64,000 bases of DNA, taken from the NCBI RefSeq assembly GCF_018279705.1, contig NZ_CP036498.1, positions 1,071,001 through 1,135,000 of the forward strand, in the 5' to 3' direction. Source of the DNA: Tardiphaga alba (GTDB taxonomy: Bacteria; Pseudomonadota; Alphaproteobacteria; Rhizobiales; Xanthobacteraceae). Below the pieces are notes generated by a model. The model was not told where the DNA came from and did no database searches. It worked only from the letters and a program-made list of their open reading frames with translations. The position numbers and the translations under genes were made by a program. Every line of letters starts with the position of its first letter. The first letter of the stretch is position 1. Positions 53,093 through 62,762 of this stretch are shown here, in pieces.

Positions 53093-55597
53093 ATGCTCGC
53101 ACGTTCGTCGTTCCGCGCGCGGCTCATGCCAGCCGCCATCGTCGTCCTCACCGCCGCCGCGGCGCTCTACGCCGCCAAGGCCGACGGTTACGCACCCTTC
53201 ATTCTCGCAATGGTCGCGCTCACCGCCATCGTCGGCATCGGCCTCAATGTGCTGGTCGGCCTGACCGGGCAGGTCTCGCTCGGGCATGTCGGCTTCTATG
53301 CCATCGGCGCCTATACGGTGGCGATCCTGACGCTGAAGGGGATGTCGTTCTGGCTCGCCTTGCCGCTCGCAGGCGTGCTGGCGGGCGCCATAGGCCTGCT
53401 GTTGTCGCTGCCGGCCCTGCGCGTCACCGGCCCGTATCTGGCGATGATCACCATCGCCTTCGCCTTCATCGTGAACCATCTCACCATCGAATGGCGCGGG
53501 CTCACCGGCGGCTCGAACGGTTTGATGGGGCTGCCGCCGCCGACATTGGGTGGCACCATGTTCACCGAACGCGAGATCGCCCTGCTCGCGGTTCTGCTGG
53601 CCGGCCTCGGGACGTTTCTGTTCCATCGTCTCGCGAATTCAGCCTGGGGCAAGGCGATGGTCGCGGTGCGCGATGCCGAGGTCGCCGCGCGATCAATCGG
53701 CCTCAATCCGGTCAGTGTGAAGGCCGTGGCCTTCATGTTGTCAGCGGCATTCGCCGGCATCGCCGGCGGCATCTTCGCGGTCTTGCTCGCTTTCGTGTCG
53801 CCGGATTCGTTCCCCTTCACGCAGTCGATCCTGTTCCTGTTCGCATGCGTCGTCGGTGGCGCCGGCTGGGTGCTCGGTCCGATCGTCGGGGCGGCCATCA
53901 CGGTGGTGCTGCCGGAAATGCTGTCGGGCCTTGCCGAGTATCGTTTGCTGTTCTTCGGGGCGCTGCTGCTCGTCGTCCTGTGGCTCGCGCCACAGGGGAT
54001 CATCGGCAGTGTTGCGCGGCTGTTCCGTCGCATCGACCCGCGCAGCGCGCGGGAAAGCGGGGCGGATGTGGCGGCGTTCCTCGCGGCGACAGACAGCGCG
54101 TCGCTCGAGGTGCGCGACATCGGCATCACCTTTGGCGGCATCAAGGCGGCATGCGGTGTGTCGTTTTCCGCGGTCCCCGGCAAGGTCACCAGCGTGATCG
54201 GCCCGAACGGCGCAGGCAAGACCACTGTACTCAACATGGTCGGAGGCTTCTACAAACCGGACACCGGCAGCATCAGCCTCAGTGGTGCGGAGCTTGCCGG
54301 CGCACCCGCGTGGAAGGTGGCGCGGGCAGGCATCGGCCGCACCTATCAGACGACAAAACTCTTCGAGAGCATGAGCGTGCTGGACAATGTGCTGATCGCC
54401 ATGCGCGGCGGCCGGCTTGGTTCGATGGTGGCGTCGGCTGCGACAGCCAATGACGAGGCCATCGCCGAAGCATTGATCGCCTTTGTCGGCTACAAAGGTG
54501 CGCTGGCCGCTATTGCCGGTGATCTGCCGCATGTGGATCGCCGTCTCGTCGAGATTGCGCGCGCACTCGCGATGCGGCCACGTGTCTTGCTGCTGGACGA
54601 GCCTGCGGCGGGCCTGATGTCGTCGGATAAGGATGCGCTCAGCGGCTTGTTGCGGCGTATTGCCGATCTCGGCATCGCCGTGATCCTGGTCGAGCACGAC
54701 ATGCGTCTGGTGATGGGCATCTCCGATCACATCGTCGTGCTGGATGCCGGCAAGCCGATCGCCGCCGGCACGCCGAACGACATCCGCCACGATCCAAAAG
54801 TCCTCGCGGCCTATCTCGGCGCGGCCGAGATGCAGGCACGCGCGCGCGGCGACGCGTGGGATGGCGACAAGGACGCCGTGCTCACGGCCATCGACCTCAC
54901 CGCCGGTTACGGCGCCGCGCCGGTGCTGCAGAAGATCAAGCTCGATGTGCGACCCGGCGAAATGGTCGCACTGATTGGCGCGAATGGTGCCGGCAAATCG
55001 ACCATGATGCGCGCGCTGTCCGGCCTGCTGCGGCCTGTGGGCGGCGAGGTGGTGCTCGACAACCAGCGTATTGAACACGAGCCGGCACACATGATCGCCG
55101 TGCGGGGGCTCGCGCTGGTGCCCGAAGGCCGACAGGTTTTCCCGGAAATGAGCGTCTACGACAATCTCGAACTCGGCGCCAATACCCGCAGGAACGTCGA
55201 CTATGCCAGCGAGATCGAGGCGCTGCTGAAACGCTTTCCCCGATTGCGCGACCGTATCAACAGCAAGGCCGGTCTGCTCTCCGGCGGCGAGCAGCAGATG
55301 CTGGCGATTGCGCGCGGCATGATGGCGAAGCCGCGCATCCTGTTGCTGGACGAGCCGTCGCTCGGCCTTGCGCCGGCCATGATCCAGGAACTGTTCGACG
55401 TCCTCGCCGATCTCCGCGATGAGGGCATCACGATCCTGCTCGTCGATCAGATGGCGACATTGGCGCTTGCCGTTGCCGACCGCGGATATGTGATCGACAG
55501 TGGCCAGATCGTACGGGAAGATACGGCTGCCGCTCTCGCCAGCGATCCGGAAGTTGAGGCGGCCTATCTCGGGCATGTCGCCGATGCCGCGCAGTAA
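53093..55597 (+). CDS. Fused LivM permease - LivG ATPase - LivF ATPase
   Basis: One 834-residue protein combines three subunits normally encoded separately. Residues about 1-320 are a LivM-type permease (VGLTGQVSLGHVGFYAIGAY, LRVTGPYLAMITIAFAF). Residues about 335-580 are a LivG-type ATPase with Walker A GPNGAGKTT (370-378) and Walker B VLLLDEPAAGL. Residues about 600-834 are a LivF-type ATPase with Walker A GANGAGKST (629-637), LSGGEQQMLAIARG and LLLDEPSLGLAP. In the first ATPase the ABC signature (normally LSYGQ) reads LPHVD, so one of the two composite ATP sites is probably degenerate. With LivH it forms the importer of the catabolic cluster. Confidence 0.95.
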   Translation: MLARSSFRARLMPAAIVVLTAAAALYAAKADGYAPFILAMVALTAIVGIGLNVLVGLTGQVSLGHVGFYAIGAYTVAILTLKGMSFWLALPLAGVLAGAIGLLLSLPALRVTGPYLAMITIAFAFIVNHLTIEWRGLTGGSNGLMGLPPPTLGGTMFTEREIALLAVLLAGLGTFLFHRLANSAWGKAMVAVRDAEVAARSIGLNPVSVKAVAFMLSAAFAGIAGGIFAVLLAFVSPDSFPFTQSILFLFACVVGGAGWVLGPIVGAAITVVLPEMLSGLAEYRLLFFGALLLVVLWLAPQGIIGSVARLFRRIDPRSARESGADVAAFLAATDSASLEVRDIGITFGGIKAACGVSFSAVPGKVTSVIGPNGAGKTTVLNMVGGFYKPDTGSISLSGAELAGAPAWKVARAGIGRTYQTTKLFESMSVLDNVLIAMRGGRLGSMVASAATANDEAIAEALIAFVGYKGALAAIAGDLPHVDRRLVEIARALAMRPRVLLLDEPAAGLMSSDKDALSGLLRRIADLGIAVILVEHDMRLVMGISDHIVVLDAGKPIAAGTPNDIRHDPKVLAAYLGAAEMQARARGDAWDGDKDAVLTAIDLTAGYGAAPVLQKIKLDVRPGEMVALIGANGAGKSTMMRALSGLLRPVGGEVVLDNQRIEHEPAHMIAVRGLALVPEGRQVFPEMSVYDNLELGANTRRNVDYASEIEALLKRFPRLRDRINSKAGLLSGGEQQMLAIARGMMAKPRILLLDEPSLGLAPAMIQELFDVLADLRDEGITILLVDQMATLALAVADRGYVIDSGQIVREDTAAALASDPEVEAAYLGHVADAAQ

Positions 55598-55618
55598 TTT
55601 GTTTCAGGGACCACGTAA

Positions 55619-56854
55619 ATGACCTTCGATCTCATCCTGCGCAACGCGCGCATCGTAGATCGCCCGGAAGGGCTGCTCGATATCGGCATCAAGGATGGGC
55701 GCTTTGTCGCGATCGAGATCGGCTTGCCGAGGGGCGAGGCGCCGGATCAGAATCTGGGCGGCAAGCTGCTCGTCCCCGGATTCGTCGAAACGCATATCCA
55801 TCTCGACAAGTCCTGCCTGCTCGGTCGGTGCAATTGCGAGAAGGGCACGCTGGAAGAAGCCGTCGCCGAAGTGGCTGCGGCGAAACGCGGCTTCACCGAA
55901 GAGGACGTCTATCAACGCGCCGCGCAGACGCTGGAAAAGGCCATCAAGAATGGCACGAACCAGATGCGCACCCATGTGGAGGTCGATCCGCGCGTTGGCC
56001 TGACCAGTTTCCGCGCGCTGAAAAAGCTGAAGCAGGACTACGCCTGGGCCATCGACCTGCAACTCTGCGTGTTTCCGCAGGAAGGCTTGCTCGACGACCC
56101 CGGCTGCGACGACGTGATGCTGCAGGCTCTCCGCGAGGGAGCGGATGTGGTGGGCGGCGCGCCTTACATGGACAAGGACTCCCACGGGCAGATCGCCCGG
56201 ATCTTTTCCATGGCGCAGGAATTCGGCATCGATATCGATTTCCATCTCGACTTCGCGCCTGATCCCTCGCATCTCGATCTCGACGAGGTTTGTCGCCTGA
56301 CGGAAAAATTCGGCTGGGGTGGCCGCGTTGCCATCGGCCATGTCACGAAACTCTCCGCGATGCCGCGCGGGGATTTTGAAGCGGCCGCGAAACGCCTGGC
56401 CAATGCCGGCGTTGCAGTTACGGTACTGCCCGCGACCGACCTGTTCCTCACCGGTCGCGACAGCGAATACAACGTCCCGCGCGGCGTGACGTCCGCGCAC
56501 AAGCTGCGCGCATTGGGCGTGAACGCCAATATTTCCACCAACAATGTGCTCAATCCCTTCACGCCGTTCGGGGATGTGTCGCTGATCCGCATGGTCAATC
56601 TCTACGCCAACATCGCGCAGGTCGGTCGTGTCGATGATCTCGCCGGTTGTCTGGACATGGTGACCTCGGCGTCAGCCAGGCTGCTGAACAAAACGGACTA
56701 CGGCATCGCGGTCGGTCATCCCGCCGATCTCGTGATGCTGGATTGCGAGACGAAGGCGGAGGCGGTATGCGAGATCGCGCAGCCGTTTTTTGGTTTCAAG
56801 AGGGGCGTCCGCACCTTCGTCAAACCGGCTGCAAGCCTGCTGAAGCCCTTGTAG
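55619..56854 (+). CDS. Cytosine-deaminase-like amidohydrolase with altered active site
   Basis: A 411-residue metal-dependent hydrolase of the CodA/AtzC branch. Recognisable parts are ETHIHLDKS (His59, His61), VFPQEG (the CodA Gln156 region), His209 in DFHLDF and His241 in GHVTKLSAM. Two expected residues differ. The Glu of the CodA HxDE motif is Phe212 here, and the metal-binding Asp pair (CodA 313-314) reads Asn308-Asn309 in STNNVLNPF. Cytosine deamination is therefore unlikely; the enzyme may act on another cyclic or linear amide. It follows the transporter by 21 bases and precedes the amidase by 19. Confidence 0.9.
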   Translation: MTFDLILRNARIVDRPEGLLDIGIKDGRFVAIEIGLPRGEAPDQNLGGKLLVPGFVETHIHLDKSCLLGRCNCEKGTLEEAVAEVAAAKRGFTEEDVYQRAAQTLEKAIKNGTNQMRTHVEVDPRVGLTSFRALKKLKQDYAWAIDLQLCVFPQEGLLDDPGCDDVMLQALREGADVVGGAPYMDKDSHGQIARIFSMAQEFGIDIDFHLDFAPDPSHLDLDEVCRLTEKFGWGGRVAIGHVTKLSAMPRGDFEAAAKRLANAGVAVTVLPATDLFLTGRDSEYNVPRGVTSAHKLRALGVNANISTNNVLNPFTPFGDVSLIRMVNLYANIAQVGRVDDLAGCLDMVTSASARLLNKTDYGIAVGHPADLVMLDCETKAEAVCEIAQPFFGFKRGVRTFVKPAASLLKPL

Positions 56855-56873
56855 CGCTTGCCTGGAGACGTCG

Positions 56874-58049
56874 ATGCCCATCAATGACACGCTCAACGCC
56901 TTTATCGATCATGGTCGCATCGAGGTGCCGCCGACGAAGGAGGGCACGCTGTCCGGCTTGACCTGGGCGCTGAAGGATTTCTTCGATCTCGCCGGCGTGC
57001 CGACCGGCGCAGGCAGCCCGGAATGGCTGGCTACCCATCCTGTACCGACGAAGTCCACCCCTGTGGTCGATCGTCTGCTGGGCGTCGGCGCGAAGCTTGT
57101 CGGCAAGACCTATACGGATGAACTCGCCTGGAGCCTGAATGGCGAGAACGCGCATTACGGCACGCCGACCAATCCGGCAGCGCCTGGCCGTATCCCCGGC
57201 GGCTCGTCCAGCGGTTCGGCTGCAGCCACGTCCGGCGCGCTGGTGGATTTTGCCATCGGCTCCGATACCGGCGGTTCGGTGCGGTTGCCCGCGAGCTATT
57301 GCGGCATCTATGGCATTCGCACCACGCATGGGCGTATCCCGCTCGATGGCGCCGTGCCGCTGGCACCGAGCTATGACACGGTCGGCTGGTTCGCGCGCTC
57401 GCCCGAACTGATGCAGACAATTGGCGATGTGCTGCTCGACCGCGTTCGCGCGCCGCGCAAGCCGAAGCGCCTGCTGATCGCGCGTGATCTGTTCGATGCG
57501 GTGGATGAAACCGTGCGCAACCTGCTGCAGCCATCGGTGGACCGCCTCAAGGCCATCGTCGGCGCCAGCGAAGACGTGGATGTCGCCGGCGGTGAGCGCG
57601 ATGCTTGGCGCAATGCATTCCGCGTGCTGCAGTCGGGAGAAGCCTGGGCCGCGCATGGCGAATGGATTTCAGCGGTGAAGCCGAAGCTTGGCCCCGGCGT
57701 GAAGGAACGCTTCGCTGCGGCGGCGGTGATGGATCCTGCCGAGATTGCTGCCGCGAAGGTGCTGCGCAACACCATTGTCGAGAAGGTTGCTGCGTTGCTG
57801 GCCGACGATGCCATTCTCGTGCTGCCGACGGCGCCGGGGATCGCACCGCTGTGCAAGACGCCTGATGCCGTGCTCGACGTCTTCCGCGCGCGTGCGATCG
57901 AACTGCTTTGCGTGTCCGGTCATGCCGGGACGCCGCAGATGTCGCTGCCGGTGGCAAAACTGGACGGTTGCCCGATCGGCCTGTCGATCATGGCCGCGCG
58001 TGATTGCGACGAGGATCTGCTGGGACTGGCGGTGGAATTGAACAATTGA
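56874..58049 (+). CDS. Amidase-signature hydrolase
   Basis: A 391-residue member of the amidase-signature family. The catalytic triad is visible: Lys34 in LTWALKDFFD, the cis-Ser within GGSSSGSAA (109-117) and the nucleophile Ser135 in SDTGGSVRLPAS. The C-terminal half is shorter than in AtzE or GatA and ends CPIGLSIMAARDCDEDLLGL. It hydrolyses a carboxamide to acid and ammonia; the substrate is unknown. It is the last gene of the cluster and probably acts after the amidohydrolase. A family D repeat follows. Confidence 0.92.
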   Translation: MPINDTLNAFIDHGRIEVPPTKEGTLSGLTWALKDFFDLAGVPTGAGSPEWLATHPVPTKSTPVVDRLLGVGAKLVGKTYTDELAWSLNGENAHYGTPTNPAAPGRIPGGSSSGSAAATSGALVDFAIGSDTGGSVRLPASYCGIYGIRTTHGRIPLDGAVPLAPSYDTVGWFARSPELMQTIGDVLLDRVRAPRKPKRLLIARDLFDAVDETVRNLLQPSVDRLKAIVGASEDVDVAGGERDAWRNAFRVLQSGEAWAAHGEWISAVKPKLGPGVKERFAAAAVMDPAEIAAAKVLRNTIVEKVAALLADDAILVLPTAPGIAPLCKTPDAVLDVFRARAIELLCVSGHAGTPQMSLPVAKLDGCPIGLSIMAARDCDEDLLGLAVELNN

Positions 58050-58052
58050 TTT

Positions 58053-58172
58053 GTAGGGTGGGCAAAGCGACTTGTCCGCCATAGCGCGCAGCGCGACGGC
58101 GGAAGCCTGCCCACCGTCACTTTCACGACAATTGAAGGTGGGCACGGCGCTAAGCGCCTTTGCCCACCCTAC
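58053..58172. repeat. Palindromic intergenic repeat, family D (diverged copy)
   Basis: Inverted ends GTAGGGTGGGCAAAGCG and CGCCTTTGCCCACCCTAC, with inner GCCTGCCCACC / GGTGGGCA. It lies exactly between the convergent amidase and tex genes and could serve as a two-way transcript end. Confidence 0.85.
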
Positions 58173-58182
58173 TGGCCTAAAG

Positions 58183-60516
58183 CTATCGCCCCTTGCCGTT
58201 GCCTTTTTCTGCGGCGCGACGCATCGCTTCCGCAAATGCACCGCCGCCGGCGTCCGGCTTGCCGGGCGCGCGCGAGGTCATGTTCTTTTCGCTGAAGCGC
58301 GGGCCGGCCTTCGGACGATCTTCCTTGGCGCCGATCGGGTCATCCATGCGCAGTGACAGCGCGATGCGCTTGCGATCGACTTCGACCTCCAAGACCTTCA
58401 CCTTGACGATATCGCCAGGCTTCACCACTTCGCGCGGGTCCTTGATGAACGTCTTCGACATGGCCGAGATGTGGATCAGGCCGTCCTGATGGACGCCGAC
58501 ATCGACGAAGGCGCCGAAGGCGGCGACATTGGTGACGGTGCCTTCGAGGATCATGCCGGGCTTGAGGTCGGAGACCTTCTCGACGCCTTCCATGAACACC
58601 GCAGCCTTGAAGGCGGGACGGGGATCGCGGCCGGGCTTCTCGAGCTCCTTGAGAATGTCGGTGACCGTCGGCAGACCAAACGTGTCGTCGACAAAGCTCT
58701 TCGGCTGCACTTTTCGCAGCACCTCGGCATTGCCGATCAGTGCATGAATGTCGCTCTTGGTGGCCTCGATGATCTTGCGCACCAGCGGATAGGCTTCCGG
58801 ATGCACGCCGGATTTGTCGAGCGGATCTTCGCTGTCATTGATGCGCAGGAAACCGGCGCATTGTTCGAACGCTTTCGGACCGAGGCGCGGCACGTCCTTC
58901 AGCCCCTTGCGCGACTTGAACGGGCCATTGGCATCGCGATGCTGCACAATGCTTTGTGCGAGGCCGGTACCGATGCCCGACACGCGCGCCAGCAGCGGCG
59001 CGGAAGCCGTGTTGAGATCGACGCCGACGCCGTTCACGCAGTCTTCCACCACCGCATCGAGCGAACGCGCGAGTTTGCTCTCGCCGAGATCGTGCTGATA
59101 CTGGCCGACGCCGATCGCCTTCGGATCGATCTTCACCAGCTCCGCTAGCGGATCCTGCAGGCGGCGGGCGATGGAGACGGCGCCGCGTAGCGTCACGTCG
59201 AGTTCGGGCAGTTCTTCCGACGCGAAGGCCGAGGCCGAGTAGACCGACGCGCCGGCTTCCGAGACCACGATCTTGGTCATCTTGAGATCCGGCAGCAGCT
59301 TGAGCAGGTCGCTCGCCAGCTTGTCGGTTTCGCGCGAGGCGGTGCCGTTGCCGATGGCGATCAGCTCCACCTTGTGCTGAACGGCAAGCTTGCCGAGGAT
59401 AGCGAGCGACGCGTCCCACGCGCGCTGCGGCTCATGCGGATAGATCGTGGTGGTCGCCACCACCTTGCCGGTGGCGTCGATGATTGCGGTCTTCACGCCC
59501 GAGCGATAGCCGGGATCGAGGCCCATGGTGACGCGGGCGCCGGCGGGGGCTGCCAGCAGCAGGTCGCGCAGGTTGGAGGCGAACACGCGCACGCCTTCTT
59601 CTTCCGCCGCAGTCCACAGGCGCATGCGCAAGTCGATATTGAGATGCACTTGGATCTTTGTGCGCCAGGCCCAGCGCACGGTGTCGGTCAGCCACTTGTC
59701 GCCGGGGCGGCCTTTGTCCGACACGCCGACGCGCGCCATGATCTTCATTTCATAGGAGCTTGGCGTCGTGGTCGGCACCGGAGTTGCGGGCACCGGCTCG
59801 GGCTGCATCGCCAGATCGAGCACTTCTTCCTTCTCGCCGCGGAACAGCGCGAGCACGCGATGCGACGGCAGCTTGTGCAGCGGTTCGGAGAAATCGAAGT
59901 AGTCCTTGAACTTCTCGCCTTCGGTCTTCTTGCCGTCGCGCACCTTCGAGGCCATCACGCCGTTCGACCACATCTGCTCGCGCAGCGCGCCGATCAGATC
60001 GGCGTCTTCGGCAAAGCGTTCCACGAGAATGGCGCGCGCGCCATCGAGGGCTGCGGTGACATCAGCCACCTGCTTATCGGCATTGACGTAGGCTTCGGCC
60101 ATGACCTTCGGATCGTTCTGCGGTTCGGCGAGCAGGATGTCCGCGAGCGGGAGCAGGCCGGCTTCCTTGGCGATCTCCGCCTTGGTGCGGCGCTTCGGCT
60201 TGAACGGCAGATAGATGTCTTCGAGACGGCCCTTGGTGTCGGCCGTCATGATGGCCGCTTCCACGGTGGCGTCGAGCTTGCCCTGTTCGCGCACCGATTC
60301 GAGAATGACCTTACGTCGGTCTTCCAGCTCGCGCAGATAGGTCAGGCGTTCTTCCAGCGTGCGCAGCTGCGCGTCGTCGAGACCGCCGGTGATTTCCTTG
60401 CGGTAGCGCGCGACGAACGGCACGGTTGCGCCCCCGTCGAGCAGTTCCACCGTCGCCGCGACCTGCTGTTCGCGCACGCCAAGTTCGCCTGCGATCTTCT
60501 GATTGATGTTTGCCAC
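58183..60516 (-). CDS. tex: Tex-family RNA-binding transcription accessory protein
   Basis: A 777-residue protein with full Tex architecture. The N-terminal helical domain starts [20 protein letters not shown] and contains [18 protein letters not shown] YqgF-like RNase H fold follows ([21 protein letters not shown]), then helix-hairpin-helix motifs ([20 protein letters not shown]) and a C-terminal S1 domain ([18 protein letters not shown]). A Lys/Arg/Gly-rich tail ends the chain. Tex binds nucleic acid and influences transcription in several bacteria; its exact role is unsettled. It is convergent with the amidase. Confidence 0.97.
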   Translation of the reverse strand: MANINQKIAGELGVREQQVAATVELLDGGATVPFVARYRKEITGGLDDAQLRTLEERLTYLRELEDRRKVILESVREQGKLDATVEAAIMTADTKGRLEDIYLPFKPKRRTKAEIAKEAGLLPLADILLAEPQNDPKVMAEAYVNADKQVADVTAALDGARAILVERFAEDADLIGALREQMWSNGVMASKVRDGKKTEGEKFKDYFDFSEPLHKLPSHRVLALFRGEKEEVLDLAMQPEPVPATPVPTTTPSSYEMKIMARVGVSDKGRPGDKWLTDTVRWAWRTKIQVHLNIDLRMRLWTAAEEEGVRVFASNLRDLLLAAPAGARVTMGLDPGYRSGVKTAIIDATGKVVATTTIYPHEPQRAWDASLAILGKLAVQHKVELIAIGNGTASRETDKLASDLLKLLPDLKMTKIVVSEAGASVYSASAFASEELPELDVTLRGAVSIARRLQDPLAELVKIDPKAIGVGQYQHDLGESKLARSLDAVVEDCVNGVGVDLNTASAPLLARVSGIGTGLAQSIVQHRDANGPFKSRKGLKDVPRLGPKAFEQCAGFLRINDSEDPLDKSGVHPEAYPLVRKIIEATKSDIHALIGNAEVLRKVQPKSFVDDTFGLPTVTDILKELEKPGRDPRPAFKAAVFMEGVEKVSDLKPGMILEGTVTNVAAFGAFVDVGVHQDGLIHISAMSKTFIKDPREVVKPGDIVKVKVLEVEVDRKRIALSLRMDDPIGAKEDRPKAGPRFSEKNMTSRAPGKPDAGGGAFAEAMRRAAEKGNGKGR

Positions 60517-60687
60517 GCGTCGCCATTCCTTCGAAATTCTGTGGCGGTCATCCCGCCGTCGTAAACGGGTTATGGACCGGCCTTCAGCGATTCATCAACC
60601 CTGATCGCGGCAGCAGATTGTTCTGTGGATGGATCAAAAATGCTGTGCGGTAGGGTGCATCGTTTGGCGACATCAAGCGCGGATCGC

Positions 60688-60717
60688 ATATAGCGCCAGC
60701 GCTAATTTCCGCTATAT
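60688..60717. promoter_or_regulatory. Inverted repeat upstream of the DUF433/DUF5615 pair
   Basis: ATATAGCG (60688-60695) and CGCTATAT (60710-60717) are perfect inverted arms separated by 14 bases, with a further AGCG..CGCT inside. It lies about 50 bases before the antitoxin start, the usual place for a toxin-antitoxin autoregulatory operator. The rest of the 60517-60765 gap shows nothing else. Confidence 0.6.
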
Positions 60718-60765
60718 TTACCAGTACATCCGGTCAGATCGGCTGCATGTCGAAGGGAGTGCGTC

Positions 60766-60974
60766 ATGGCGAGCGTCATCACCCGCGATCCTGATATTAT
60801 GGGGGACGTCCGGTGTTCCGCGGCACCCGGGTGCCTGTCGAGGTCCTTTTCGAAAATCTCAAGGACGGGCTGTCACTCGACGAAATCGTGGAGGCTTATC
60901 CCAGCCTTACGCGTGACGATCTCATTGCGTGTCTTGAAGAGTCCGAAAGCGTTTTTGACAAGGCTCCAATGTGA
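60766..60974 (+). pseudogene. DUF433 antitoxin-like protein, interrupted by a one-base frameshift
   Basis: The frame from ATG 60766 gives SVITRDPDIMG and then leaves the family pattern. The next frame gives PVFRGTRVPVEVLFENLKDG and LSLDEIVEAYPSLTRDD, the typical DUF433 sequence, ending ESVFDKAPM at 60974. Adding one G to the run 60801-60805 restores a 69-residue protein. The ribosome-binding site AAGGGAG is intact. DUF433 proteins carry a helix-turn-helix and pair with PIN-like DUF5615 proteins. The stop overlaps the partner's GTG start. A missing base in the sequence is more likely than true inactivation, given the intact partner. Confidence 0.87.
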
Positions 60975-61318
60975 AGATCCTGCTCGACGAGAATGTTCCC
61001 AATCAATTGCGGGACACGCTCGAGCCGCGGGATGTCTCGTCCGTCAATGACAGGGTTATCGGCTGGAAAAACATCAGCAACGGCCGATTACTGGCTGAGA
61101 TGGAAGGGCGCTTCGATCTCCTGATCACGTCGGACCGCAACATCTATGCACAGCAGAATCTAAGAGGGCGATCCATCGCCAATCTGGTGCTGCCGACGAA
61201 CCGCCGAAATGATGTCCTGAAACTCGTGCCGCGAATCGCGGCCGCCATTGATGCCATATTGCCGGGCCAATATGCATTGCTGGAGAAAGACGGCACGTTT
61301 CACGTCACGTCTTTCTGA
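60971..61318 (+). CDS. DUF5615 PIN-like protein, probable toxin partner of DUF433
   Basis: A 115-residue protein with the PIN-like (Mut7-C-type) opening KILLDENVPNQLRDTL, which carries the first acidic pair. A central DLLITSDRNIYAQQNLRGRS supplies the second acidic cluster. Such proteins are predicted RNases. It begins with GTG 60971 overlapping the DUF433 stop (GTGA), so the pair is translationally coupled, like other toxin-antitoxin operons. The activity has rarely been tested experimentally, as far as I know, so the toxin role is inferred from fold and gene pairing. Confidence 0.88.
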   Translation: MKILLDENVPNQLRDTLEPRDVSSVNDRVIGWKNISNGRLLAEMEGRFDLLITSDRNIYAQQNLRGRSIANLVLPTNRRNDVLKLVPRIAAAIDAILPGQYALLEKDGTFHVTSF

Positions 61319-61384
61319 ATTCGAAGATTAGTGCTGGATCGAACCGCGCGATCTGTGTAGACGGACGCTCCCCTTGGAGCGGTC

Positions 61385-62638
61385 ATGTCGATTTGCGGTC
61401 TGGATTTTGGAACGTCGAACACGACGCTCGGCACCATCATCGATGACGTCCCGGTTCTGGCTGCGCTGGAAGATGCGCATGTCACGATTCCGAGCGCCAT
61501 TTTCTACAAGGCCGATACCGGCGCCTTTATCGGGCGCAAGGCGATGGAAGCCTATGTAGAGGGCGTCTCCGGTCGCCTGATGCGCAGCCTGAAATCGGTG
61601 CTCGGCACCTCGTTGATCGACGAGACCACGCGGGTCGGCCGCGAGCGTATCGGCTTTCGCAGCGTTATCGGCAATTATATCGGCGCCGTGAAGCGCCGCG
61701 CCGAAGCGGCGACGGGCCATGAGCTGCGCAAGGTCGTGCACGGACGACCGGTCTTCTTCGTCGATGACAATCCGGCCGGCGACCGCAAGGCCGAGGGCGT
61801 GCTGCTCGGTATCGCCAAGGATATCGGCTTCACCGATGTCTCGTTCCAGTTCGAGCCGATCGCGGCGGCGTTGGACTACGAGCGCCACATCAATTCGGAA
61901 GAGATCGCGCTGATCGCCGATATCGGCGGCGGTACGTCGGACTTCTCGATCGTGCGCCTGTCGCCGGAGCGGCATCGCCAGGCCGATCGCAAGGAAGATA
62001 TTTTGGCCAATGACGGTGTGCGCATCGGCGGCACCGATTTCGATCGCCATCTCAGCCTTGGTGTCGTGATGCCGCTGCTGGGCTATCGCTCGGCGATGAA
62101 GCGGGCCGGGCTCGATGTACCGTCGGGCTATTTCCACGACCTCGCCACCTGGTCGAGCATCAACCGGATGTATGATTCCAAGGTAATGAACGAGATCAGG
62201 CAAGTGCGCTTCGAGGCGCAGCAGCCGGAACTGCTCGATCGCCTCGTGCGCGTGCTGGAAGAGCAGCGCGGCCACACACTGGCGATGGAAGTAGAGGGCG
62301 CCAAGATCGGCCTGTCCGACAATCCGAAATCGAGCATCGCCCTCAATTGGCTGGAACCGGGGCTCAAGGCCGGTATTGCGCGCAAGGAACTTGTGAGCCA
62401 CACGCAGACGCTGGCCGATCGCATCCATGCGCGCATCGGCATCTGTCTCGCACAGGCCGAGCTGAAACCGGAGAATATCGACGCCGTGTTTCTCACCGGT
62501 GGGTCGGTGCAGCTTGCCCATGTCCGCAAGGCGATCCTCAATGCGCTGCCGGCGGCCCGCGCCATCGACGGCGATACCTTTGGCGCCGTCGGCAAGGGGC
62601 TGACCATTGAGGCCAACAGACGCTACGGCCACGCCTGA
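61385..62638 (+). CDS. yegD: Hsp70-like protein of the YegD type
   Basis: A 417-residue actin/Hsp70-fold ATPase without the C-terminal peptide-binding domain of DnaK. The nucleotide motifs are present: phosphate-1 GLDFGTSNT, phosphate-2 ALIADIGGGTSDFS and adenosine FLTGGSVQLAHV. The segment FEPIAAALDYE is also typical. YegD-like proteins are putative chaperones with no confirmed client. ATG 61385 follows GGAGCG. It stands alone between the toxin-antitoxin-like pair and an MFS gene, all on the plus strand. Confidence 0.9.
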   Translation: MSICGLDFGTSNTTLGTIIDDVPVLAALEDAHVTIPSAIFYKADTGAFIGRKAMEAYVEGVSGRLMRSLKSVLGTSLIDETTRVGRERIGFRSVIGNYIGAVKRRAEAATGHELRKVVHGRPVFFVDDNPAGDRKAEGVLLGIAKDIGFTDVSFQFEPIAAALDYERHINSEEIALIADIGGGTSDFSIVRLSPERHRQADRKEDILANDGVRIGGTDFDRHLSLGVVMPLLGYRSAMKRAGLDVPSGYFHDLATWSSINRMYDSKVMNEIRQVRFEAQQPELLDRLVRVLEEQRGHTLAMEVEGAKIGLSDNPKSSIALNWLEPGLKAGIARKELVSHTQTLADRIHARIGICLAQAELKPENIDAVFLTGGSVQLAHVRKAILNALPAARAIDGDTFGAVGKGLTIEANRRYGHA

Positions 62639-62762
62639 TCGCCTTCAGAATGTTCTACGGGACACGTCCCGCTGACATATTGCCGCACCCCTGCAGTTTC
62701 GCTAAACCCGCCGCCAGTCGCGGCCTGCCGGTTGCGCGAGAATAAACTGACGGGAGCAAACA

